Below are positions 48,403 to 61,100 of a stretch of DNA of 64,000 bases, piece by piece. How positions within the stretch are numbered: the first letter of the stretch is position 1; each line of letters starts with the position of its first letter. Under the pieces are notes generated by a model. The model saw only the letters and a list, made by a program, of their open reading frames with translations, did not search any database and was not told the origin of the DNA. A program made the translations under genes and the position numbers. This DNA comes from Siphonodentalium dalli (Eukaryota > Mollusca > Scaphopoda > Gadilida > Siphonodentaliidae): positions 79,760,705 through 79,824,704 of the forward strand of contig CP136067.1 in the NCBI GenBank assembly GCA_032622095.1. Reading direction: 5' to 3'.

Positions 48403-48918
48403 ACCATTGGCTACTACTATACAAGCCCCACCTAGGCTGTGGTCACATGGGGTGTAGTCTTAAAGGCGATGCCTTTGATAGTTGGTTGATATGTCATACT
48501 CACGCTGGGTGGTGGTTGTTATGGTCCAAGAATGTACAAATGCCATCAACACAAGGGTGAAATGTTCAACGCGAAGAACATCCAGAGGAATGTTAAGTTC
48601 AACATACGTTGGGTACACCAAGTGATTTCTTGGTAACATCACCATTCCGACCATTTTCCAGCATGAGACATATTAACTAGTATATTCTAAAGTTATATAT
48701 ATAAAGCTATATGATCATAAAGGTCACGTTACCCAATGTCCATGGCCATTGCCGTCAAGACTATATAAATTGTTCTTTAAACGTATAGTGAAATAAATGC
48801 AACACAGTTTCTGACATTTTCTTGAATAATACCGCCCACATAGGCACATACTGACACTAACCCTGAGAGAGGATAACAAAGACACATACCTTCATTCTAT
48901 AAATACATTATCCTTCAG

Positions 48919-49543
48919 CAGGGTTTCCGCTATACCGGCAGGGGGTCCCCTTGACGGCCCCGTTCCCCTCGCGGTTAGTACCCAGTTATGTTATGCAAAA
49001 GAGCAGTATTTTAAACATACCTGTCATGTTTTATACCGCAAAATATACTGTTCACTTTGTAATAGAGCGAGAGAGAAATGTGGGAGTAGCCGCACCGGGC
49101 ATCAAGGCATCTTACCACTGCCCACAAAGAATACTCATCGGCCATATATGTAATCAGCCTTCTATATTTACACTGCAGCTGCTAAAATATATTCCGATTA
49201 CGTGATGCATCCGAAATATCTGCTGGGTCTTCCACAGTGAGTCTTTTAACATTAACGAGCAAGTTTAACTCGAGATCCAAATTAGTGGTGTTCTGTACTT
49301 CGTAAATTAATTTATATCTAATAAATTTACTAGTTTTAAAGTTACAGGTACATGTATAAGGTTTGATAGCTTGGCACTTGGGCAGAAATGGAACAAAACA
49401 ATCTGCAATTTCTACTCTCACACGATTCTATTGGCCGATATAACGAAAGTAGTTCAACCAGTGCTAAAACAGGCTACTTTTACCTGGATTTTTCCCCTTG
49501 AAGGCTACCGGCCCCATTCCCCTACCCCCTAGCGGAAACCCTG
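48919..49543. mobile_element. CAGGG-ended non-autonomous element, 7-bp TSD (hAT-like)
   Basis: The ends are cagggtttccgcta and tagcggaaaccctg. CCTTCAG stands directly outside both ends (48912-48918 and 49544-49550). hAT elements usually make 8 bp, so one base may have been lost or the family differs. It is inserted in the loop of palindrome 2. A lone related end (ggcggaaaccctg) lies at about 54998-55010. Confidence 0.7.
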
Positions 49544-49604
49544 CCTTCAGTCCATCCGACTGTTCTGGGGGAGGCTAGCATAGTATTATCCAGACAAAAT
49601 TATA

Positions 49605-50030
49605 CGTCTGGTCAAGTTGATTCAGAATGGCTTCGAAACGGATGTGGAAATACAATCTAACCACACCAAAAACACCGCCATGCATTACATTCTATATCTG
49701 AAACATGCACCAGGTGTAGGGGTGGTGTATACCGTGGCCCATTTCATTCCCACTATCATGGCGCATGTCCACAAACTAGCACTGCGAGTATTGTTCTTCT
49801 CTGCTGGGATCTACTCGACGAGACGACTGCGGGACGTCACACAGTTTGCTTAGGATCTTGGTCAAGAAGTGTGGATAGTGGGTACATTATGGACTTCTCC
49901 TTAGCAGATAGGCATCTGTCCAAGGGAATGAGACAGCTAGCAACCTTCGAAACCCTACCGAAGATGTCCACTTATGCCAATGTGTTCGCTAGGTTTGTGA
50001 GTTGGCGAACCATGTATGAGAAGTGACTAG
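49605..50030 (+). pseudogene. Decayed frame in right arm of palindrome 2
   Basis: Mirror copy of the segment above. The + frame 49617-49853 contains TIMAHVHKLALRVLFFSAG, aligning with THAHKLASCVLLLSA of the left arm, then breaks. The two arms therefore preserve the same reading locally (AHKLA...VL...SA), which is mild evidence for past coding. The function is unknown. Confidence 0.3.
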
Positions 50031-51265
50031 CTAACTGGTTCATCAGGTGTACATGTTGTTATCCCCATGGAGTATGAGACACATACATAGAGGTGACCTT
50101 CTGTAACCTTCGTCCATATATGCCTTTCTAGTTCAAGATGACACACAAATCCCATATTTAGCAAATATTTAAAATCGTAAGCTAGACACCGGAAAAAGAA
50201 TTGAAACGTTATGATTAGAGGGACCCTTATCCCATGAAGTGTTGAATACTTTGTCGGTGTGACCGACCTAGATTTATCAGACAAAGAAATAGAAGCTGGT
50301 CCAGATAATTATGGACGTGATGTGGCAAATCAGAATCTGTTATCACTTAATTGTTGTAATATGACTATTCGGCGCACCTACGGTTACAGCCATTATCGGC
50401 GCTAAGTTGAGAATGGATTTCGAAATGCCACATCGCGATATTAATTGGGTTTTCGTCTTTCCAGAAGGATATGAGCTATGTTATGTTTTTTGCTACGTTT
50501 ATCGTTGAACTAATAGATGGTCTATATACAGTTTCATCCATAAATATGGATATTATGACAAAAAGTTGAAATTTGTATGTGAAAATATCGAATTCTTTTC
50601 AATTTCTGGCCGCCAATTTAGCCGCCATCTTGACTGTGAGTATCAGTTGCCAAACTCAAATGAATACTTCATATCAATATTCCATATCAAAATGTAATGG
50701 TGGGTAGAAATCACGAAACAATAACGCCCATCGTAAGAAAGTAAAGGAATGTAGGCGTGTTTTCAAATTTTGGTCGCCATTTTCGCCGCCATCTTTGATT
50801 TGGAAAACCTTCTCTTGCATGAGATGTAAGATAATTACTTCACCTCAGTATTTCCAACTCAACTGTATTCATGGGTAGAGTTGTCTCGACAATGATGTGA
50901 ATATGAGGGAATTTCTGTCATTTTTAAAAATCTGTCCGCCATTTTGGGTGCCATTTTGGATTTGGGGGACTTTTATTTGGATATGGTACAAGGACAGTTC
51001 TTCGCCTAAGTGTTCCCAACTCACAATAGTAAGCAATTGTGGAATTGTCTTGGCAATAACTCTCACTGGTTAAAATCAGCGATTTTTCTATTTCTGGTGG
51101 ATTTGGGTGAATATTGCTCAACTCAGGTATAAGAGGAATCCTAGCTCGAGTATATCCTGCACATATATATGCATGGGTGTTGTTATGCTAGCAATAACAT
51201 TCATTGATTCGAAACAATACATCGCGTTATTAGCGTCGATTCGGCTTTGATCGGATTATACCGGC

Positions 51266-52109
51266 AATTGGGAAAACTTGATATTGGACAAAAATATCCC
51301 ACTATAAATGCATATTATGGTCCCTGTGTGTTCATCAATGACTCTTCTATTACTCTAAATGTATAAAATCATGCAAAGATGCCAATATTTTCCCACAGAG
51401 ACAAACGAAAGGTCAGAAAAACAGCATATTTTCACATTTCGGTGGCCATCTTGGCTGCCATATTGGATTCTGGTGTCGGACAGGGTTCGCGCTGCCTATG
51501 GCCAATTTAGCAAATTGCTATAATAAAAATGAAATGGCTCCAAAAAAATCCCGATTGGCTACAAAAATTGGCACCTATAGCTTTTTGGCTTTTGGCAATT
51601 GATAGTCATCGGGAATGTAATAAAGCTTGCAGTCGATCGGTCGGAAACAAAACACACATTGATATCCGGTCGTGACATAGCTGATTGGGTCCTAATTGAA
51701 AGAGTATAATAGATTCGCGGCTTATGTCAGATCGACTTATTATATTGCTGGTGTGAATGGGTTTCGAATATCTACTCGATTAGAACACTGAGTACGGCTA
51801 TTGACTCCCATTTGACAAACATTAGCCAAACATATAATAGGTAATTTGTTTTTGTTTTTTGGAAAACCAAATTCAAAAGTGGCACCAAAAAATATTGATC
51901 GGAAAAAAGTGGCAACAGAAAGTATAAAGTGGCTCTAAAAATAATGCAATTGGCAACAGTGTTGGCACCTGTGAATTTTGGGCCGTCGGTCTGGTGTCGG
52001 ATTTTCGGTTAATTAGTAAGGACAGCATGTGATATCATCTTTTCTATAACGGCGATCAAAGAGACCTGGTGCATATAAAAAAAATGGCCACCATGAAATT
52101 AGAGTAGGC
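51266..52109. other. Transposon-derived DNA, no recognised gene
   Basis: It holds a further AAGATGGC-type site near 51447 and a stretch (51480-51990) opening 'cagggttcgcgctgcctatg' and closing near 'gttggcacctgtgaattttg', probably another CAGGG-ended fragment. Nothing coding was recognised. Confidence 0.45.
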
Positions 52110-52930
52110 ATTAAGAAAGAAAATTAATGGGGTGAAGTTTAGTCCTGGGGGGGGGGGGGGGGGGTACGGAGGTCGACCAATATCTCCTGGATAACTACCA
52201 TCTACAGGTAGTGGTCTAACTCCAGACAAATGCACACAGCTACGGGCAATTAAGAGACCAGGATACACCGGCCTGACAATGGTTGTTCGGCCCAGTGTGA
52301 GAAATTATGCAAGAAAATCGCAAAACCTAGCATATAGACTGGTCTCAACTGAAGTTTTCCTATAGTTTTGGAAATTTGAAACCTCATACTCCCCCTCAGG
52401 TTGGATAATTCTCCAATTGATGACCATTTCAGTCCACAAGTTTGACCAAATGTAGTAAAATATAGTTTTGTATTGGCCACGGGGAGGGACAATGACACAC
52501 CGTGCCGTGCCGACCATGGTTCGGCCCGTTGTGCAAAAATGTTGAAATCTGAACAAGAAAATTGCAAAACCCTTGGCATCTAGACTAGCCTCAAGCCTTC
52601 CTAGAGTTGGAAATTTCCAACTGATGACAATTCCGATGGCAATGTTGACCAAATGTATGACAATATTGTTTTCTTAAATTAACTAGCAGTTTTTGACTGG
52701 CCACAAAAAATAGGAAAATATGCAAATGTTGGTCCAAATACAATTAATTCCCCAATAAATTGTTTGAAAATAAAACTACAATAACATTATCAACCTATTG
52801 TTGGTGTGAAATTTCCAACTAATGTTTTGGCAGGTATGAAATTTCCAACTGTTGAAAATTTTGACCAAAGTTGGGGGGGGGGGTGAGACACGGTCAGACA
52901 CCCCCAAACCCCACCCTGTCGCCACGTCTC
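52110..52930 (+). repeat. Second copy of the 43676-44770 block
   Basis: It starts with 'aatggggtgaagtttagtcc', an 18-base G run (52147-52164), then the same motif order as the first copy with several indels. The minus frames at 52250-52652 read through this repeat and have no recognised domain. Confidence 0.6.
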
Positions 52931-53344
52931 TGGTTTATGATTGACAGAATATATAATCCTGTCAGTTTCATTTTCACGGACGCTACTTGAAATTCTAAGA
53001 AATACATCATTCAATTCTCCTTGCTAGGTATTATTGGTCAATGCGTAGATGCTTTTTAGTGTTTAGATTCATTATACCTGTTGGAATCTTATTGTATGTT
53101 ATAAATTTGTAAACACTGTATTAAACTCGTAGCTCGTTCATGTATATAGTCTTCAATCAGACGGCTGTCTTACGTACGTAATTAAATGACTAACTATTTG
53201 GATACCATCAACAGAATTAATGCACCCACGGAAATAATCGACTTGCATAATACACATAGTTTTGTGGCACACTCAGGCGCAAGGAAATAGCTTCTTTTCA
53301 GTGTCAAATCAGGGGGGCCGCACAAAAGTTTTATCATACAGGGC

Positions 53345-53695
53345 CAGGGTGGGTGGGTGACCGAAGAGGCCAGAAAAAATGAGTTTGTGCAAATGTTTTT
53401 CTATTCACATTTTTGCCCTTGTTTTAAGTTGTTTTCAAATATATTCATTAATAATTGTGTTCTAATGCAGGTTATGGCCTTTACAGACACTTAGGAACAG
53501 GGTAGGTATAAGATATAAGTAATACAGGGGAGATCTTCCAAAAACATACCTATACCGGGCGGGGTGGGTGCATCTCAGAGGCCTGAAAAAAATTGTCTGT
53601 GCAAATTTTTTTCAACCCACATTATGGACATTGTTTTAAGTTGTTTTCACTAATAAATGTGTTCTAACATAGATTATGACCTTAACCAACACTTA
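53345..53695 (+). repeat. Tandem ~200-bp duplication
   Basis: 'gggtgggtg', 'gaggcc.gaaaaaa', 'tgtgcaaatgtttttc', 'cattgttttaagttgttttc', 'tgtgttctaa' and 'caacact/gacact' then 'taggtataagata' occur twice in the same order. The second copy is interrupted just before its end by the TTAA element at 53697, so the first copy shows the uninterrupted site. Confidence 0.7.
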
Positions 53696-53696
53696 A

Positions 53697-54165
53697 AGGT
53701 ACTCAACCCGTAAAGAGGGTCCCCATCTCAACAGATTCCAACAACAACAATCCGATCGGAGGGTCCTATATTACTATTTCTTTGGCTTTGGGGGTAAAAA
53801 ATATTTGATTCGAGTCGAGGAACCCATCAAACAAAGCTCAGAATTATTAGATATTGATTTTTGAAATTTGTTATAAACTCGAGATGAGTACTGCTAACTG
53901 CCGTAATCTGCTCTGGATGTGTTCTCCAAATCTATTCAAACAGACAAGGATGGATAACTCTAAAATCAAGTGGTAATTTTAACACAATTTTGACTGAGTT
54001 CTGGGCCAGATAGTATTCCCGATAATGAAAAATAATAGATTTCTAAAATCGATATCTAACAAATCTGAGCTTTGATGGGTGACTTCCTCGACTCGAATCA
54101 AATATTTTTGACCCCCGAAGCCATTGAAATAGTAATTGAGAGGAGTTTTATCGGGTTGAGTACCT
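53697..54165. mobile_element. TTAA-flanked non-autonomous element (piggyBac-type), copy 2
   Basis: A 469-bp element with ends aggtactcaacccg and cgggttgagtacct, flanked by TTAA at 53693-53696 and 54166-54169. Inner arms are inverted (attactatttctttggcttt / gaagccattgaaatagtaat). The neighbouring tandem paralogue reads cacttaggaacag...taggtataag without the element, against cac-TTAA-[element]-TTAA-gaacat...taggtataag here, which supports the TTAA duplication. The sister copy is at 29391. Confidence 0.8.
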
Positions 54166-54169
54166 TTAA

Positions 54170-55091
54170 GAACATATGTAGGTATAAGATAAAGCACTCT
54201 CTGGTGCCAATAAAAGTGATGACTAATTAGGAGAGCTGGTTTGCATTTCACCTCAAATTAATATTGAATAGTGCCTGATAGTGCTGGCATTTTCACTCTG
54301 GCATGTCTAATGACCAAATAATACTAGTGCTGCAGAGTGCTGGCTAACAAAATACCTCAAATTAAAAAATAACCATGCCAGCCTGTTTATTTGGCTCCAA
54401 AGAGTGATACTTATATACTATATAACTGTCATTGCAGGTATGGCTATAAGGTGTTCTGATATGATGGTTGGTGGCACCTTTTTGGGAACAACATTGAAGA
54501 AGTCATTAGTAACTGGACTATTTATGTAAAAATTAAACACAATGTTGGCTTATTGGCACTATAAATATTACCTCACAATAACTGTGCATACTGTAGAATA
54601 AAACCCTTTTTTTTCAAAATGTATTTTTCAATGTCGAAAACAACATCATAACTGTTTTTCAATTGTTTGAACACTTGGAATCTGCCAGAAACGGACCAAT
54701 TTAAAACTTACCTTTGATTCTGTTTGATTTGGTCTTGAATAGATTTAAAATGATTTTTTTCTTATTTTAGGGGGTGGGTCCAAAAAAATCAGGCGGAAAA
54801 AAATAATATTTTTGCACAAAAAGGGTGGGTGGATAGCAAAAGGGCTGTAAAAATCTTTTTTTGGGCCCTGTATGTGTAAAGTTTTTCACACCCCCCCCCC
54901 CCCTGGTCAAATAACAAAATTTTCGCCCGACGGGACGAACCATGTCGTCCCGTCGCGTTATGTGTTTTCCCAATACAGACTCATTAATTGCCCCCTGGCG
55001 GAAACCCTGTATATATATAATCACTGGTACACTCTACATGATCGTCTAAGAAAACGTAATATGTATTTACCTATGAGATAACTTGTAGCTA
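54170..55091. other. Intergenic DNA with poly-C tract and CAGGG-type end
   Basis: A 12-base C run lies at about 54891-54902. 'ccccctggcggaaaccctg' (around 54992-55010) matches the right end of the 48919-49543 element; no matching left end was found. No gene was recognised. Confidence 0.5.
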
Positions 55092-55121
55092 CAGTAATGT
55101 CGATTACTTAGAGCATTACTG
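55092..55121. mobile_element. 30-bp internally deleted pogo-like MITE
   Basis: TA-cagtaatg-tcgattacttaga-gcattactg-TA: only the two termini of the family at 33026-33175 remain, with TA on both sides (55090-55091, 55122-55123). Confidence 0.65.
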
Positions 55122-55732
55122 TAGCATCAGCGATGACCACTGGTAAATTCCTTCCCAGTAGCTTTATAACACGTTTCAGCATTATGTAACCCGATTTTGG
55201 TTGACTAAATTTGTATAAAACATGATAAATTAATTTATATATACACACTTGTACACCCATTGCCAGGAAATTAACTTGCATGCATGGGTAAACAAGCCAG
55301 ATGTATCCGCTGGTGCATACACTTGATAAGCTAGAGATTCCAGCAGCTTCTGGCACTATATCTGAATTCTTATTTTTCTCTCAGAATTTAACCAGTTATA
55401 AAGCCAGTGAAGCATTAGTAGGAGATGTATAATAAACATAGAACCACAGCTGTTAAGGCTAGTTAGAATTTAGAAATTAGCACACTCAAGCAGGGTGCTG
55501 ATTTCTATATGGCCAAAAAAATATATAGCTGTGTTTCTGGTGACATGCAAGAAAAAAACAGGTGGGGGAGTGTGGCTTTTCATTTTTTTTTTTTTTTTTC
55601 ATTTTTTTTTCAACTTTGCTCCAAATAAATATGAATACTACCCAGACTGCTTCTCCTTGTTTGTAATGGATTATAAAATAACAAAACGAAGTGGATAATA
55701 TTAGAATACAGTGTAATTTATTGTTTTATTAA

Positions 55733-55866
55733 AGGTACGGATGGCCTTAGCAGTGGGTATGCTGTTAAAACTGACATAACCAGAAAGAATATTAAAATAT
55801 AGACATATATTTTGTTCTTATGCCAACCATAAATATCGCATACATAGAATGTTATTGTCGTTTGTA
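55733..55866 (+). repeat. Second copy of the 34474-34620 dispersed repeat
   Basis: Direct-orientation copy carrying 'gcagtgggtatgctgttaaa', 'cagaaagaatatta' and 'cataaatatcgcatacat'. It is followed directly by the GTCGG-rich block. Confidence 0.55.
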
Positions 55867-55867
55867 T

Positions 55868-56740
55868 CCCGGACAGCACAACGTCGGGCAGACGTTGGCC
55901 CAACAGTCGGTATGTCAATCGGGACGATGTCGGCCCGACCTCGTTGTGTGATAGCGATGGTCGGCGACAGGTCGGCACCCAACATTAACAAGATTTTGTC
56001 AGAACTGGATGTGGACATATGGTCAGCTGCCACGAAATACTGACCACTGATAAATAAATCGCGCATTATATTACGTATCATATTGATGCTTTCGTAGGCT
56101 ATATTAAACTTTGCTACATAAATTCCACCCTTGATGGTTTATTGCACGTTCCATGCTTTTATAGTAGTTTTTGAAGTGACTGCCAATTGTTTTCATACAT
56201 TGGTCGGTAAAACGTCGGTTGCCGACGTATTGCCAAACAAAAATTTTATTGTCGTTAATATGACATCTTTATACGTCTTGCCTGCTGCGTCAATTTGAAA
56301 ACTTTGTCACATTATTTTCGACTTTAAATTCGTTGTTGATTGGAGCCTAACATTAGTATTTCTTCTCTGATGTTGAAAATTAATCACAATCTGTGTATTG
56401 ATTACTCAGAGGACCATGCGTACATGGATACATTTCCAGGGCGGAATAATATAGATAAGTTTAATATTTTTCCAAAATATATTGCACACTCATGGCAATC
56501 ATCCGAAGTTCCAGACTCGACTGATAACCCTAAATAAAACAGCTTCATAATAGCCCCATTTGTCCCGACCCTATACTACTGTTTTACCTCAATTTTCTCA
56601 TCGTATCAAACAGATTGTTACGTTTTAGTATGTTAACACACCAACATTTCTTGAATTTTGATATATTGTCAGCACAGTCGGCAATCCGACATTATTGCCG
56701 AGTTGGCCCGACATCGACAATCGACGGTGTCGTATTCATT
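55868..56740. repeat. GTCGG/CCGAC-rich repeat block
   Basis: Multiple gtcggcccgac-, cgtcgg- and ccgacgt-type words cluster at 55869-55980, 56203-56235 and 56675-56735, with AT-rich DNA between. The outer clusters are partly inverted to each other, so a short transposon with GTCGG-repeat termini is possible. Frames here (55718-56081 minus, 55849-56043 plus) arise from the repeat. Confidence 0.4.
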
Positions 56741-57124
56741 AATTATAATCTATTGTCAACTACATACTTATGTAATGTCTAAAAGGCACTTCAATGTCAA
56801 TTGAAGGTCCAAATTATGCTCTAGTTTGTTGTGTTGCTGCTGGGTTCCAGGGATCAGCAAACTAGGTCTACAAATATGCTTATCATTAATGTTATATATG
56901 CGGCCTCTTTATGCACAGCAAGATTTCTAGTTATAGAATTGAGAACGTTTGGGTCCAGAACTTTCTTCGGCATGGATCAATAAGGAGCATTTCTTCAACT
57001 TCCGTGTTACTCTAGTTCTCACATGGTAGAAACGTCTGGATGTCTGGAAGTCCATGTCTGACTTCTGTGCCAAAATTCAATATAGATTGAACCTAGTTTT
57101 GACATTAGCAAGGATTGTTCATAT
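56741..57124. other. Intergenic DNA, nothing recognised
   Basis: AT-rich spacer between the GTCGG block and the large element that starts at 57125. Confidence 0.5.
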
Positions 57125-58152
57125 AGACCAGGCTGTGGTGGAGGTAGGTGTCACTGGAGAGTGCAGAAATTGCGACTGATATTTCCTGATAGGTATTCTC
57201 CAGTATGACATTGGAGGTGATCAGCAATCTGCTGGGGCATAGAGATACCATTTACCATTTTTTTACCATTTTTTGACCATTTTTTTCTCTAAAAATTTGA
57301 TTAAAATATTTTAATTCACTAAAAAATACATATAAATTCACAAATTAAGTTTGGAAATATATTCCAAGCGTTTTTATATTGCACAATCTCGTCTCTATAA
57401 ATTTAATAAAGAACGGATAGTTTTATTTCATGCAAAATATATTTTTTCTAAATAAAACGTATTTCTTCATGAAAAATACTGCAAATTTCAAAATTTTGGC
57501 CGCACATTTACATGCGATAACCGCTAAGCGAAATAGGTGAGGACACTGAATGTGCATTCAAAAACTGACACAATGACTATGCTATACGATGTACTAAGAC
57601 TCAATGTGAAATTCCAATTCGAGTAGTGGGGATATTACGCAAAACCCCAAAATTCCTGATTTTTCTAGATTTTTCAAAAAATGACAAAAAAATATTTTTG
57701 TAATATTAGACCAATGGGTACGATTTTATGACTCGTCTTCATAAGTATATATATCATGTGTATACACACACCACAAAGCACAAACTTTAGGAATATATAA
57801 TGCCTGATTTTTTTTATTAAAAGCACTCATTTTATGGTGTTTTCCAATCATAAATGCCTACAAGTTAAAATTGTGCAGCCGACATTGATATCAAAATTTA
57901 TCAAATATACCATAACTTGCCATAATCTATATCCTGTTAATTGGGTGATGCATCTGCACTCACTACATTTCATAGCCATGCCCTATTATCTCCTCGACAT
58001 TTTACTTATATTGACATGATACAACGAATGTGATAAGTGCATGCTGCTCTGCCAGAAGCAACAAACATGATTAACATAATCAACTGAAATACAAGAGATC
58101 TTCTGAATTGAACTGGTTTGCATAACAACACACAACAAAAGAAAAATGTGAT

Positions 58153-61100
58153 TCAGGGTACATCTATAACGGACAGGCTACACCATACACTGTGCTCGAT
58201 GTCACTGTCTTCATCATCTCCGTAAGACACACCAAGGTAACAATCCATTAGGAAACCCTGTATATCATCAGGGAATGCCTTTTCGATCCATTTAATTTGG
58301 AAATCTTCCGTCCAACCATTAATGTACAAAAGGGGTATTTCCACTTGCCTCACCGTGCCTGCTAATCATTGACCATTTTGTGGCGACACCCATAAAGTAA
58401 ACATACGTATTCCTCAAGCTCTTCTGCAACCTTACTTTCAAAGATTCCACGATGATCCCAACGTAATAAATGTCCCAATAAACTTGTCACATTTCTCCAA
58501 TGTCTTCCAGCATACACTTTTACGTTTACGAAAGAACGACGAGATGTAGTTATTTCCGGTAAATGCGTGGAATACTATCAAAGCTTTCATTTTATCTTTG
58601 CTCAAATCTATATCACCCAGCTTGATACACTTGCGATGTATCCCGCTCCCATAATCAAGGTAAACCTGATTCACCCTTCCCAGCACACTTAAAATTATTA
58701 CCAGTATATCTGCATCTGCCGATAGTGATCTCAGAACAATTTCTTGTGAGGAAATAACTTCAGGGCAAGTATGCAATGCAAAATTAATTTTGTGTCCGCT
58801 TCCTCCTGGTTACTTACAAGAGTTTCTTCTACTGTCACCATGCACCAACGAGCTTATGTTCATGCAATAGTTTTCTGTAGAAATATATATTCCTTTACAA
58901 CGAAGAACATCTAAGGCCTTACATCCGTTGCCGATTATAATATCTTGAATCAAAGAGATTAAGTTGTTTATTTTCACAATTTTTTCAGAATATCATTAAA
59001 GTTTATTGGAATCTTTGACTGCATGTGGTGATTGGATCATAACTTTGTCAGAATGACCCCTTTTACTCCTTTCGGTTGATTTGCTCTTGGTATGGATATC
59101 AACAACAATGTCTACCCTTGTGTAATCCAAAGGCAATGACTGCAAGAACCTCCATCCAAGTTCTTCATATGTATTGGGCAATTCAACGAGCTTTCAATGT
59201 TTACAGTTTTAAAAGGTAGTGACTCTTTTGTGTGAACAATAGGTGTCTGTGAATAAGACAAAATTGTATTTTGTGGTTTACTTTTAGCAGTAACTCTGCG
59301 TGTGCCATCAGCGTTAGCTAGGCTAAGTGGAACGGGGCATTAAGGGTATGCGAGAGCTTTATCAAAATATATAACTTGCTCAGACTTCGCTGAAGCAGAC
59401 AGCAACACCCCTAGCTATAATATTCCTATTGGCTTCGATGCTCCGTGATTCTAAATTCCGTTTCACGGTGACACTCTTATTTACTCTTGCAAATAATTTC
59501 AAGTTTGTTCCAGAAATAGGGTCATGGAAACTGCCATTTCTACTCTTGAGACGATCTTGTTTGAAAAAGTTGTATACTTCCAGTCCAATTGTTATCGTTA
59601 TCTGGAACTTGCAATTGAAGGGTGGTATCAGAAGTTAAATGGAAGAGTGACGCCGTCTCAAGATCTTTATTGAAGGGATTAATGTACTCGGTTTTCAAAA
59701 CAGTAACTAAATCTGACAAGTTTCTCCGATTTCAGAATTTGAGATGGTCACAGCGGTTTATATTTGGAACTCTGATTATCTACATTGGCTAATTTCAAAA
59801 GTGCCTATGTATTCTTAGCATGTTCTGGGCGATATACTATTTGAAGCAAACTGTTTGATTCCACCAGCTGTTTTGGCTTTCCTGTTCAAAGTTTGTTCAC
59901 CTCTGTGGTCTATCACTACCCTTAAAGGAACTTTATCTTGAGCTTGTACCGACATCCCTTTTCACGCAGAAGTTTCTTCAAACCAGAATACAAGCTTGCA
60001 ATGTACTTCAGCAACATAATGCGACCCCTACTGCCTAGCTCTTGCATAATTTGTCTTCTGAATTGCAAAATATAATGGAACAAAATATTCCCAGCAAAAT
60101 AGGCGCAAATCAAATATATTTTCTTGTACTACGCGCCAAGTGTTGGGCATCAATTAAATCTAAATATAGAGTGAGCCAGAACTGTACAGTTTCACTGAAC
60201 TTCACCTGCCAAATGTCTTGTTTGAACAATTGAACAATGAAATCAACATATTGAACTGATGCCGGGTCATATATGAAATCCGAATCCATGACTGACTGAA
60301 CTAAGACTTCTGGTTTCTGCGTATCATGCTCCAACAAGAATATTTCAAACAGTAGCCTTTCTAGTGTTTCCGACAATGCACTATGAGCAGTTCAACACCG
60401 GTTATAATGCTTTCCAGACAAAACACCATTCACGCTCCACGAAGAGCAAATACCTGCTTGAAACACAATGTCCTCAAAACCAGAATCTTTCACAATACCC
60501 CCGATTAAACCAAAATTCTTCTTAATGAAATGGAAATCTCCCAAATGGATAACAACAGTATTGAAGCATTGTTTAAATTCAAACCAACTTGTATGCATTA
60601 ATTGCTGCACCGACATCCGACAAACCAACTGAACTGGAAATCTCCCAAATGGATAACAACAGTATTGAAGCATTGTTTAAATTCAAACCAACTTGTATGC
60701 ATTAATTGCTGCACCGACATCCAGGGTCACATTAACCTATGGCATGTTAACTTCTACGGCGAGTTTCTGAATATATACCATATAGTGCTCGATTGTTCTG
60801 AAATTGGTGACCTTAGAACCGATGGGTGGTAGTTATGTTAAAACTGTTTTCTTAGGACCTTCTGATGAAGCATGTCGTCGTTCTAAATTATGGCACCCTG
60901 CATATCTTATCACGGTCTGATCGCTAGCATTTATTTGCCTAACATTGACACAGAGAACATACGCATTGGCATATGTTTCATTGGAAAATAACTCATTGAT
61001 TAAATCAACTCCAACCATGGAAGGTGAACGTTTTTGAGCCACAATTATGTCCAATTGCTCGCTTGTTTCATGTTCAGCTTTCTTTTTTGTTCGTTCTGTC

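Larger units (their letters stand above)
46775..51265. repeat. Giant imperfect palindrome 2 (4.5 kb)
   Basis: The left arm 46775-48402 and right arm 49605-51265 are reverse complements with moderate divergence and indels; landmarks are 'ctcgagctaggattcctctt', 'aaaatcgctgatttt', 'gtgcgccgaatagtcatatt', 'ggataacaacatgtacacc' and 'tcaactggaccag'. AAGATGGC-type motifs recur about every 160-170 bp near the outer ends. The loop (48403-49604) contains a separate CAGGG-ended element. It is older than palindrome 1, judging by divergence. Confidence 0.65.
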
